A program made the position numbers and the translations under genes. A stretch of DNA of 64,000 bases from Leptobrachium leishanense (Eukaryota; Chordata; Amphibia; Anura; Megophryidae), in the NCBI GenBank assembly GCA_009667805.1, contig CM019068.1, forward strand, positions 11,574,889-11,638,888. Direction: 5' to 3'. The stretch's first letter is position 1. Each line of letters begins with the position of its first letter. A model generated the notes under the pieces. That model was not told the DNA's origin. It searched no databases and saw only the letters and a program-made list of their open reading frames with translations. This document shows positions 54,491-64,000 of the stretch, piece after piece.

Positions 54491-55617
54491 ATAGTCAGTG
54501 AAAAAGCCAGAGGGTCGGGCAGGCGGAGTTCACAAGCAGCCAAGGTGAGAAGCCAACGGGTCAATAACAGGTACCTGCGGGATTTGCCTTCAGCCTTTGG
54601 ACACACCACAGCTCGGTGCGTCCAAGGGTAGAGTGATCCCGTCAGCAGGTGAGGTATTCAAGACAGAACATTTGGATGACGTTTTCGGATTATTCCAGTT
54701 GCCTATTTCTACCAAAATCCCAAAGTATGACTGATCTGGTCTTCACTTCCATATGTGACTCACATTGGAATGTTTCGGTTTTTGTCATTGGGGAACGGGC
54801 ACGTCCAATAAGTATATTTTCCTCATCATAAATTCCCGGCACGGCCGAGCATGACGCATCCCGATGGACGGAAGGCAAACAGTCTGCTGCGCCATGGAAG
54901 TAAACAGAAACCTCAGGAGGAGCAAGCCTGGGAACAAACACTGGCTCAACTCCTGCCCAATAGTGTTTAATTGCTCGGTGAAAAGGTTAGCCGCATCTTC
55001 TTGACCTTTTGTGGCTGCGGCTCGTGCTGGCAGCTTATATTCTGCTCTTTGTGTCTGATGATCGGACTTTGTAGCCAACTACGGTTTAGAAAACAAAATC
55101 TAAAGCCGGGATTGAAAGTGTAATCAATGTGTTGTCGATCACGTCATGGTCTGTCATGGATGCCAATAAAACGTGGCATTTGGATGACTTTTCCTTTGAC
55201 GCAGGATTGGCAGATAAGCCTCGGCTGCCTCTTTCATTAACTGATTAATACACAATGGTTTAGTGACTGGTAAAGTTTCCATTGTGGTGGCAAGATTTTA
55301 GAACTTCGGGGGGGGTCTCTTGGTTATAGCATGGAAGATGTAATTCAGTCAACAGATGGATTAAGTGGGATGATCGAGCCAGGCAAGATGAAGACGTTGT
55401 TCTTGGTAGTTATTAGATGATGCAATGTAAGCCAGTAAATTGAATTATTTAAGTGATCCTGGGGAATTATGGGAAATGTATTAAAAGCAGGTAATGGCCG
55501 TTTTTCACCTAGTAAGATGTTCTTCTATTTTTATTTGGAATGCTTTTGGTGACTGTAGGTGGGCTTTGGTGCTCTGAAGCTGCTTACGCCCATCACAGCC
55601 CTGTGGCCACTCAAGGC
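54491..55617. other. Low-repeat region
   Basis: No transposon words and no supported exon. Confidence 0.3.
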
Positions 55618-55780
55618 CTGACCACAGAGATCCACATAACACAGATTACCGTGAGTTTTATTGCTGTGGAGCTCTGTAATGTATTCATACACACCACATA
55701 TTGCTGTGGAGCTCTGTGATACACTCATTCACACTGCACATTACTGTGAGTTTTATTGCTGGGGAGCTCTGTGATACGCT
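55618..55780. repeat. About 55-bp tandem repeat, left block
   Basis: Units gtgagttttattgctgtgga plus gctctgtgatacactcatac plus acaccgcacattact. The block stops at the hAT insertion and resumes at 57878. Confidence 0.85.
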
Positions 55781-56149
55781 CAGGGGCGGACTAACAACTA
55801 ATGGGACCCCTGGGCAATAGACGACCATGGGGCCCCGTTGTGTCGCACCCACAAGAGGTCAAAGCCATACAAAACCCCACCCCCTACAACGCAACACCCC
55901 ATGTACATTGTTGTGCTAAAGAATTTATTTAACTCCTTAAAATATTCGTTTTGAAAATTGTGAGAAGAAAATCCACTTGGACCCAGCAGCGAATTGGGGA
56001 ATCCATTGTGCCCCTTCAGACTTACACATAACCAACGCTCTGCTGCAGCAGCAGCCACCACCCACTCATTGCAGCTAAGGCTGCGCCGTGGCACAGAAAG
56101 TCCCTGTGGCAAATGTGAGAAACTATCACTTTAAAAGATACTGTACATG

Positions 56150-56448
56150 TATGAAACAATCCACATCACAGAGCTCCACAGCATTAAAACTCACAGTAAT
56201 GTGCAGTGTGTATGAACGTATCACAGAGCTCCACAGCAATAAAACTCAATAATGTGCAGTGTGTATGAGCGTATCACAGAGCTTCACAGCAATAAAACTT
56301 ACAGTAATGTGCAATGTGTATGAACGTATCACAGAGCTCCACAGCAATAAAACTCAGTAATGTGTGTTGTGTATGAGTGTATCAGAGCTCCACTATAATA
56401 AAACTCACAGTAATGTGCAGTGTGTATGAGCGTATCAAAGCTCCACAG
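56150..56448. repeat. About 55-bp tandem repeat, block inside the hAT (inverse orientation)
   Basis: Units cacagagctccacagcaata plus aaactcacagtaatgtgcag plus tgtgtatgagcgtat, the reverse complement of the flanking blocks. Confidence 0.88.
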
Positions 56449-57490
56449 CCCCCCACTCACTTTAAACCACACCCCACTCACTTTATTCCACCCCACTCAC
56501 TTTATTTCACACCACTCACTTTATTCCACTCCCCCCATACTCACTTTATTCCACCCCTACTCACTTTATTATACCCCCACACTCACTTTATCACACCCCC
56601 TACTCACTTTATTACACCCCCACACTCACTTTATTACACCCCCACACTCACTTTATTACACCCCCTACTCACTTTATTACACCCCCACACTCACTTTATT
56701 ACACCCCCACACTCACTTTATTACATGCCCACACTCACTTTATCACACCCCCTACTCACTTTATTACACCCCCACACTCACTTTATTACACCCCCTACTC
56801 ACTTTATTACACCCCCTACTCACTTTATTACACCCCCACTTTATTACACCCCACACTCACTTTATTACACCCCCACTCACTTTATTCCACCCCCACACTC
56901 ACTGTATTGCACCCCCACACTCATTGTATTCCACCCCCACTCATTGTATTCCATCCCCACTCACTTTATTCACACCCCCACACTCACTGTATTCCACCCC
57001 CCACACTCACTGTATTCCACCCCCACACTCACTGTATTCCACCCCCACACTCAATGTATTCCACCCCACACTCACTGTATTCCACCCCCCACAATCAATG
57101 TATTCCACTCCCACTCAATGTATTCCACCCCCACTCACTTTATTCACACCCCACACTCACTGTATTTCACTCCCCACACACTCAATGTATTCCACCCCCA
57201 CTCAATGTATTCCACCCCCACTCAATGTATTCCACCCCCACTCAATGTATTCCACCCCCACTCACTTTATTCACACCCCGCACACTCACTGTATTCCACC
57301 CCCAGTCAATGTATTCCACCCCCACTCAATGTATTCCACCCCCACTCAGTTATTCACCCCCCACACTCACTGTATTCCACCCCCACACACTCACTGTATT
57401 CCACCCCCACACACAATGTATTCCACCCCCCCACTCAATGTATTCCACCCCCACTCACTTTATTCACCCCCCACTTTATTCCATACCCAA
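56449..57490. repeat. C-rich 20-22-bp minisatellite, about 1 kb
   Basis: Units of acccccacactcactttatt with later variants tgtattccacccccactcaa. The 410-, 401- and 256-codon frames here (full of HFITPP and YSTPT repeats) arise from a stop-free C-rich repeat in three frames and are not proteins. Confidence 0.95.
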
Positions 57491-57877
57491 AAAAAATCTC
57501 ACGCCCTCTGTCCTTCGACTCCAGATGCAGGCTTCCTGGCACGGCTGGAGCTCTGCAGGCTCCGATTGCAGATTTGCGCCCTTGGCTCTCCTCTCCGGCA
57601 TCAACGTGAACTACGCATCATGTGACACTGAGGGGCGGTGCCAATCATCATGTGGGTGGGAGCTGGAGGCAGGCTGAGAGGTACTGCGTGCCGTTCACGC
57701 AGGGCTCAGCCTGTCCCTTCCATCCGGCTGCAAATAGCTCTCACCGGAGCTACGGGGTGCAGGAAACCGGCGGCTGCGGGGCCCACAGAGCCAGCCAGCA
57801 CATCCCAAGACCGGGCCCCTACTGACCCGCGGGCCCTCGGGTGGCGTCCGAGTGCCCGATGGGTTAGTCCACCCCTG

Positions 57878-58040
57878 GATACACTCATACACACCGCACA
57901 TTGCTGTGAGTTTTATTGCTGGGAAGCTCTGGCATACACACTGTACATTACTGTGAGTTTTATTGCTGTGGAGCTCTGTGAAACAGTTACATGTGACATG
58001 TATGAGGTTATCACAGAGCTCCACAGCAAAAAACAGTGTT
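57878..58040. repeat. About 55-bp tandem repeat, right block
   Basis: Continues the orientation of the left block (ttactgtgagttttattgct), then turns into an inverse unit near 58010. Confidence 0.8.
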
Positions 58041-58483
58041 ACCTGTGCTTGCCATGGTGCATAATTCTTTACGCGTCAAACAATGGGACCTTTCGCGGTA
58101 AACATGTAATGGGGGATACGGCCGATTTAACTCCTCTCAAAGTAAAAGCCTAAATTACAGTGAATGGCGTGTGGTGGAACCTGCTCGGTGACTCGCAGCT
58201 CTCGACAGGAGACAAAGGATAAAATTATCAGGATCGACATTTTGGGGGATATAAATGAAAGTGGCTCCCGTTCTAGGTACTCGCCCGCGCCCTGCTCCTC
58301 CACGTCTCATAGCAGGAGGCTTTAGATGTGTAACGCAATGGAACTGTCTTACGTTCTATTGTAACTGTTACCAATCAAATCCGAAACTTCAATCAACTCC
58401 TGTCATACTTACATAAACCACACACACATCTGTAGAACTACACCTACTACTGCCTTAAGAATAAATATACATACACCGAATAA
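58041..58483. other. Unassigned sequence
   Basis: No recognisable feature; the last 40 bp grade into the next array. Confidence 0.35.
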
Positions 58484-58569
58484 CTACTGCACCTCCCCCT
58501 GCTGTAATGTAACCTGTAAAGCACTGAGTATGCCTGTTACTGCTATATAAATATACACTGTATAACTAC
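58484..58569. repeat. About 100-bp tandem array, first unit
   Basis: tgcacctccccctgctgtaa, tgtaacctgtaaagcactga, gtatgcctgttactgctata and taaatatacactgtataact form the unit. The array continues at 59547-59813 and 60261-60480. Confidence 0.85.
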
Positions 58570-59546
58570 TAGACATGTGCATTCGTTTTAGTACTAAAAC
58601 AATTTAGTCCGAATTTTGGGATAATTTAGTTTTCGTATGACTCAAGAGAAACGAAACTGCTCAGTCCAAAAAACGAAAGAAACTAAAATAAAATGCACTA
58701 CATTTTAGCTTCAGTCCTTTTTGTGATATTACATTGAGTGAAGGAGACCAGCAATGAAGAGCGCAACATCCGAAGATCTGCACCCTCCACATGCCAATGC
58801 AGTAGGATGTTCTATACAGAGAGGGGCATTAATTAATTCAGGAGGATGTTCTATACATTATACAGAGAGGGGTATTAATTAATGCAGGCGGTTGTTGTAT
58901 AAATTATACAGAGAGGGGTATTAATTAATGCAGGAGGATGTTCTAAACATTATCCAGAGAGGAGCCTTTTCTTTTAGCCCTTTAATTCCAGTGGCTGTGA
59001 GCGCTGAGATTGTCTGCTTGTTATATTATCTCTCAGTACAATGTATCAGTACTGACTGTAACAGCGCTCAGAGTTTCAGTAAAACAAGGTAATGATATTG
59101 TTCTAACCTCTTATATATAAAAATATTATTTACTAGTTTTACTGAAACTCTGAGCGCTGTGATGAGCAGCAGTCAGTTACTGTAACAGCTTTGCCTGACA
59201 CGGGGCAGTATTACAATGTTGGTGCTAACTTAACCAGAGCTGTTGTAAACTGAAAACCTCCATAGACTATAATGGCTCTGGGAAGTTTACAACAGCTCTG
59301 GTTAAGTTAGCACCAACTATGTAATATGGCCCACATTGTGCTGAGAGTGAGAGATACTGTAACAAGCAGCGATCTCAGCCCTCTGAGGAGCCACTACAAT
59401 AGTAATTGTATCCACTGGTTTTCGGATGAATGAAATTAGTTTTCAAACTAAAGAACTGAAAACGAATTTCTTTAGTAACTAAATAAATTGCATTTTAGGA
59501 CCAATCCATTAGTTCAAAACGAAATTTTGTGCTGTGCACATGTCTA
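58570..59546. mobile_element. hAT element with perfect 8-bp duplication (977 bp)
   Basis: TAGACATGTGCA and TGCACATGTCTA are perfect inverted ends. ataactac is identical at 58562-58569 and 59547-59554. Internal hairpins include gcgctcagagtttcagtaaa and its complement (59066-59152), and ggtgctaacttaaccagagc and its complement (59220-59315). Same family as 4505 and 18926. Confidence 0.95.
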
Positions 59547-59813
59547 ATAACTACTGCACTTACTGCACCTCCCTCTACTGTAATGTAACCTGTAAAGCGC
59601 CGAGTACACCTGTTACTGCTATATAAATATACACACACTGTATAACTACTGCTCTTATTGCACCTCCCCCTACTGTAATGTAACCTGTTAAGCGCTGAGT
59701 ATGCCTGTTACCGCTATATAAATATACACACACTGTATAACTACTGCACCTCCCTCTACTGTAATGTAACCTGTTAAGCGCTGAGTACACCTGTTACTGC
59801 TATATAAATATAC
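59547..59813. repeat. About 100-bp tandem array, middle units
   Basis: Two to three units with cctgtaaagcgccgagtaca and cctgttactgctatataaat. The unit resembles an L2-type tail (aagcgctg...ctatataaata). Confidence 0.88.
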
Positions 59814-60260
59814 TAGGCTTGTGCACCGATTTTGTTTTTGGTTCGATTCGGTTCGATTTTTCGGATTTTTAAACTTTTCGATTCGGCTCGTTTCGACCGA
59901 TTTCTGTTTCGATTCGGTTCGGCTCGATTCGTTTTTCGTGTACATTTTTTTTTCCGAATATCGACCATTTTTCGTATTTTCCTGTCACTTAGTTCGTTTT
60001 TTGTATCGACTTTTCGTGATTTCGGAAATTTTCGTTTTTTCGGAACGTCTTTTCTCCTGGTTTCAAAGCAATAAATTTCGATTTGACACTTTTCAAGTCC
60101 ATTCGAAAATTCCGAAAATATTTCGTTTCGGCTCGGAAAACTTTTCGGATCTGCCATTTTCGGATCTAAAAAATTTCGGAAATTCGGCCGCATCCGAAAA
60201 CACGAATCGGGAAATTTCGTGAAAATTCCGAGATTCCGAAACCCGAAACGCACATCCCTA
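59814..60260. mobile_element. hAT MITE with perfect 8-bp duplication (447 bp)
   Basis: TAGGCTTGTGCACCG and cgcacatcccta are inverted ends. aaatatac is identical at 59806-59813 and 60261-60268. The body is almost entirely imperfect repeats of ttcgg/ttcga words, very CpG-rich. The fragment at 4228-4481 is the same family in reverse. Confidence 0.93.
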
Positions 60261-60480
60261 AAATATACACACACTGTATAACTACTGCAACTCCCTCTAC
60301 TGTAATGTAACCTGTAAAGTGCCGAGTACACCTGGTACTGCTATATAAATATACGCACACTGTATAACTACCACACCTCACTCTTCTGTAATGTAACCTG
60401 TAAAGCGCTGACTGAGTACACCGGTTACTGCCATATAAATATACATACACTGTATACAGTAACTACTGCACTTTCCTTGG
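60261..60480. repeat. About 100-bp tandem array, last units
   Basis: Two units resume exactly where the array broke off (aaatatacacacactgtata), ending near tgtatacagtaactac. Confidence 0.88.
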
Positions 60481-61392
60481 CTGTAATGTAACCATGTGTG
60501 TATGTGTACGGAATAAATATGTGTCCACATAACGTTATTCATGTCGGCATTGTTTTTGATAATATTTTGTGGCAGGAGGAGTGGGACGTTGTGTTCTTTA
60601 GTGACTAATGTAACAAGTTTCCACGTTTTGAAGCCTCTTTAATTCTCCTCATCTGTTTATCAGTGTTTTATTTGTGGATCCTTGCTCTTTTTTTTGTCCT
60701 TGATATCAGATTTGTAATGACCGACGCCGAACGGCAGGAAGACGACATTTTTCCTAAGCTTCCTTCTGAAACGAGAAAGGGCAGAGCGACAGATTTAAAC
60801 ATTTTAAAGCTGACTTTTTGGAAGATACAATTTGTGTTTCCGCTCAAACAAAAAGACCTCGCGATGAATTCATTTAAAGTGAGAATTCTCTGCGAGCAGC
60901 GGCCTGATTAAATAATGGAAAGGAACATCTAATACAGACACATGATTAAAACCAGCATAAAGCCAGGCTCCTATTGTCTCTGAGGATAAAGGAGACAAAG
61001 CTAATTCCTGATTATTTTACATAGCTGCTATTCAGGCGAAGAAATGTTGGATTTCACCTCTTATTGAGACGTTTTATGTTTGCAGACCTCTGGGCACTGT
61101 TTGCTGCTGTCCCTTTGTTTCTGTGGCGGGAATGATGTCTTTTTATTATGTTTTCTGATACTCTCACTGTTTCCTGTCTTGTTAACTGCTCCTTTTTAAT
61201 GGATGAAACACATTGCAAACAATTTGTGATGTTTTCTTACAAATCTCGAGACAAGTTGTTCTAGGGATGAGCCGTACCTGTTTACTGGGAGCACAACCGG
61301 CTATGGCTTCAATCCTAAATTTTGATCACGGGTTATTTGGCTCCATATGGGACTAGAATCCATCCCCTGGTGCGATCAAATCTAAATATTAA
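60481..61392. other. Low-repeat region
   Basis: No transposon words. 60690-60960 has balanced, complex sequence (accgacgccgaacggcagga, gaattcatttaaagtgagaa) and could be conserved non-coding DNA. Confidence 0.3.
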
Positions 61393-61554
61393 CAGTGTTA
61401 TTCAGAGAGAGGTGAAAACCAGGAGAATGACTGGAGAAGTGAAAATTCTAGGTCAATTTAACTCACTTTCTCACTTTCCAAATCGGCTATTTGGTCTAGC
61501 TTGTTCATTCTCCTGGCAATTCTCCGGGTTTTCACCTTTCTCTAAATAACCATG
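61393..61554. mobile_element. GGGTTATTC MITE, copy 3
   Basis: CAGTGTTATTCAGAGAGAGG and cctttctctaaataaccatg are inverted, with the common centre gaagtgaaaattctaggtca. Confidence 0.85.
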
Positions 61555-62187
61555 TATGAAAAAAATATCAATATCCTTGTACAGGCACCTTACGTTGATG
61601 TTTTCACTCAATATAAAACATTAAGGTATCAAAGTGTTTTTTAAAGTGGATCTTAATGAATCCAGTCTGATAAAATGGGACTTTTAGTAAGGGAGATGTA
61701 ATTTCTGCAAACTAAGCGTTAATCCTATCAAGATGCAGGAAGTATCCTGCTGACTACGTCCCCTATGTTATGCATGGGTCAGGGACGTCTGCCACTTTAT
61801 TCAGTGTTGAAGAGAAGGGAGAGTGATTGAAATAATCTCACAGAGAGAACTAGGCTTGAAATTCGCTGATAGTCTTTGATATTCAATTAAAATAGTTAAA
61901 AATGTAAATAAAAAGTATTTGCAAATAAAGAGAATCGTGCTGCAGTCATTGGTGAAGAAGATTTTTTTGGGGACCATTTTATCTCTGCAAGACTATCTCC
62001 TTGATGCAGGTTGAATCAATGTTATTTTGAGAAACATAATGGACTGAACCAATCTGCATTCTATATCTTTGTGTTCAGTCTATTGACTGTAGCAGATCTA
62101 TTGCGCCATGAAATCATTGACTTAGCTATATTAGTGGTGTTTCATGGTTACTTTCACGTGTTGACCCGAGGACAGAAGCCTTTAAGG
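61555..62187. other. Unassigned sequence
   Basis: No recognisable gene or repeat. Confidence 0.3.
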
Positions 62188-62321
62188 CAGGGCTATCAAA
62201 CTCTGGTCCCCAGATGTTTCTGAACTATAACTCCCATGATTCCCCAGCCATCTGTTATATTGGAAGAATTCTGGGAATTGCAGGCCTCAACATCTGGGGG
62301 ACTGTAAGTTTGACACCCCTG
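62188..62321. mobile_element. hAT MITE, fourth copy, perfect 8-bp duplication
   Basis: CAGGGCTATCAAACTCTGGT and agtttgacacccctg are inverted ends. ctttaagg is identical at 62180-62187 and 62322-62329. Confidence 0.95.
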
Positions 62322-62775
62322 CTTTAAGGGGACCATAACCACTTATTAAAATGGTTCTAGTGAAAAGGCTCAGTCTATCCAGCTTTCAAAATTATGAAAA
62401 ATTAATCTATGAAGTTGATATTCCTAATCCACTATTTTGGACCCCTGTATCTCTGCTTTCATACAGCCCACAAGGCCAAGTCAGGTGCTACTGGGGAGAC
62501 CAGAGTCCATCCTTTATAGTGGTACCAAATATAAGTATGTAAAAGGTGGAAAACAAAAATAGAAGACCTACAATAAAAAAATTCCTTCTTTTAATGTTTT
62601 GTTTTTGTTCTGAAGCAGCAGAAGCGTTGTCCACTTTTCAGTTTAAAAGCTAACGATGCTTCTGCAATAACATTCTCATTTCCCATCGTGGAACATGTCT
62701 GTGCTGGGTTTGTCAGGCATCACCTGAGCAGCAGGAGGACAGGCCCAGTGTAACAATGTTCTTGGGAGGGGTACC
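62322..62775. other. Unassigned sequence
   Basis: A short frame at 62351-62542 has no recognisable domain; nothing else is seen. Confidence 0.3.
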
Positions 62776-63193
62776 GGCTGGATGGAGTACAGGTAACCTC
62801 ACTGCTCTAATACAATGAGGACCCAGGTTCGATCCAGGGCAGAGCCCCTCTTCAGTCAGTGTCCTTGGGCAAGACACCTAACAGTACATACTTGCTACCA
62901 CACAATATCGACTGTGGAGCCCAGTGGTAACGTCTCTACTCTTTAACCGTGGAGAAACAAGTCAAATACCATTCAGCACATCCCTCCAATACAACTGTGG
63001 AGAAGCAAGTTTTGACTTTACTAGAAGCAGGTTCAACCTAACCACCAGGTCACTGATCTACAATCAGGGAAAGATGACTTGATCCCACTCAGAAGACGCC
63101 ACCAGCAAGTGTCCTACGACAAGACACCTAACGATATGGATGCGCATACCCCTACCTCACAAAATACTTGTACATCTCATAGATTGTAAGAGA
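62776..63193 (+). mobile_element. tRNA-like-headed SINE, plus-strand copy, 3'-truncated
   Basis: Begins ggctggatggagtacaggta and has a textbook RNA polymerase III B box GGTTCGATCC at 62826-62835. tgtccttgggcaagacacct and two degenerate head-like repeats follow, ending tacatctcatagattgtaag. It is the reverse counterpart of 11232-11774 but lacks the L2-type tail. Confidence 0.75.
62826..62835 (+). promoter_or_regulatory. Pol III B box of the SINE
   Basis: GGTTCGATCC matches the B-box consensus GGTTCGANNCC closely and lies about 50 bp after the SINE start, at the spacing expected in tRNA-derived SINEs. Confidence 0.6.
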
Positions 63194-63778
63194 ACTTTTT
63201 CCCCCAGTCTTTCCCTGCTCCCGCCGGACGGAGAAGGCTGTTGGAGCCATGGTCCTCGCCGCGGGACAGGAGGTGAGTATCTGATTCTTTTTTTTGTTTT
63301 TTTAGGCTGGTGTTAACGGATTCTGCAGAAGCGGAATCCGTTAACACCAAGTCCGGGCTCTGGTTAACTTTCCGCTGACCAGAGCCGGACGTTAATCAGT
63401 GTTAGGACTTTTTAATCCAGAGTTGATTAACACTTTGCGCTTCCCATGTTAAGTATACGGAGCGCAACGTACAGTAACCTCGCGCTGAAAAGCACAATGT
63501 ACCAAACGCAAACGGGTTACTTAACCCGTTTGCGTATGGATTGTAATATGCAGTAGACAATGCGGCTAACGTTCGCAACAAGATTGTAATGTGGCCCTCA
63601 GTGTTTTGGACCTCAATCCTAATGATTTCTGCTAAGACATCACTCATGGGGGGTGGGCTTGATACGTTACACTCTATAGCCCCACAGACATCCCAGTTGA
63701 GACTCTTGGAAATGACACAGTTTAAAGAAACTCACGTGATGTGTTGCACGTTGCACCACCGTGCTGGAAGTAACATTC
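63194..63778. other. Unassigned, with strong hairpins
   Basis: Hairpins gttaacggattctgc/gcggaatccgttaac (63312-63348) and caaacgggttac/gtaacccgtttg (63508-63531) suggest the interior of a non-autonomous DNA transposon related to 23710-24386, but ends were not found. Confidence 0.45.
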
Positions 63779-64000
63779 TGTCACGGATCCCCCTGATTAC
63801 CAAGATGGTGGTCCCTTTACGCAGACCGCTCACTACCCTTCCGATCCTTAGAGTGGTCGGCACGTCTAGACAGGCTACTAGGATGGTAGTACAGAGCACA
63901 TACAACATACAAGGGGTGGTCTGGTGTGCTTGGGGTGCCACACGGACTGACCTCCGTACCAGAATAGAGGAGTGATACAAATGCCAGGGGTCGAGACACA
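63779..64000 (-). mobile_element. Ty3/gypsy LTR on the minus strand, cut by the window edge
   Basis: TGTCACGGATCCCCCTGATT is the reverse complement of the last bases of the LTR at 3084-3973. The palindromic motif follows at 63841-63860, and aaatgccaggggtcga at 63981-63996 is the first unit of the 36-bp array. The rest, and any attached pol, is beyond the window. Confidence 0.9.

Larger units (their letters stand above)
55781..57877. mobile_element. hAT element (2.1 kb) with 8-bp duplication, carrying two arrays
   Basis: CAGGGGCGGACTAAC and gttagtccacccctg are inverted ends. Flanks gatacgct (55773-55780) and gatacact (57878-57885) match at 7 of 8. The interior contains an inverse-oriented block of the same 55-bp repeat that flanks it (56150-56448), a C-rich array (56449-57490) and a GC-rich right part. 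No transposase frame with recognisable motifs. Confidence 0.85.

Noticed and set aside
56377..57677. Open frames of 410, 401 and 256 codons with HFITPP/YSTPT-type repeats
   Set aside because: All three forward frames are open over a C-rich 20-22-bp tandem array; the peptides are pure repeat translation with no domain, and different frames are equally open.
62776..62850. Possible tRNA gene around GGTTCGATCC
   Set aside because: No acceptor stem pairing, no anticodon arm, and the segment recurs in a 400-bp dispersed repeat, so it is a SINE head.

Overview
This is vertebrate nuclear DNA, most likely amphibian and probably from a frog. The evidence is an AT-rich, intron-like or intergenic texture; dense Ty3/gypsy, CR1, L2-type, hAT, piggyBac-like, Tc1 and Penelope-like debris; and interspersed tails of the 'gcgctgcggaata...ggcgc' type that I associate with anuran genomes. 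The organism call is inference. I found no host protein-coding exon, rRNA or tRNA gene, CRISPR array or operon that I can support. Every long reading frame is either transposon coding sequence or an artefact of tandem repeats whose unit length is a multiple of three or lacks stops.

Layout. 1-3973: 3' half of a decayed chromodomain-type Ty3/gypsy element (protease tail, reverse transcriptase, RNase H, integrase, chromodomain remnant, 3' LTR). 3974-5603: LINE-tail minisatellite, then two hAT elements, one carrying a Tc1 fragment. 5604-8275: mostly unassigned, with a Penelope-like fragment holding a decayed hammerhead-ribozyme-like motif near 6.9 kb. 8276-10341: a TTAGGG-like array split by a palindromic insertion and by a solo LTR with a perfect 5-bp duplication. 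11.2-18.6 kb: a SINE, several non-autonomous DNA transposons nested in two related interspersed families (here called Y and Z), and a reverse-strand LTR fragment. 18.9-21.7 kb: a hAT element that received a CR1 LINE. 22-33 kb: a series of minisatellites (26-27, 42, 35 and 39 bp) and the 3' end of an L2-type LINE. 33.5-35.5 kb: a complex direct-plus-inverted repeat. 37.3-38.3 kb: a hAT inside a hAT. 40-46.6 kb: hAT MITEs, minisatellites and a second solo LTR. 49-58 kb: a CR1 tail, a hAT containing a TTAA-flanked element, and a hAT containing a 1-kb C-rich array. 58.4-60.5 kb: a 100-bp tandem array broken twice by hAT insertions. 62-64 kb: hAT MITE, the inverse copy of the SINE, and the first 222 bp of another reverse-strand LTR cut by the window edge.

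The best-supported results are target-site duplications read directly from both flanks: 8-bp duplications for about ten hAT insertions, 5 bp for one solo LTR, and TTAA for three elements. They give a readable insertion chronology. The most interesting patterns are a 36-bp minisatellite carried inside the LTRs at two loci and entered at a third, a conserved palindrome in four LTR copies, a family of seven hAT elements ending in TAG..NTGTGCA, a hammerhead-like relic, and telomere-like arrays hosting other insertions. Stretches that looked single-copy (about 16.7-17.9, 35.6-37.3, 39.5-40.5, 46.6-49.0, 54.5-55.6 and 60.5-61.4 kb) could hold conserved non-coding elements, which cannot be tested from one sequence.
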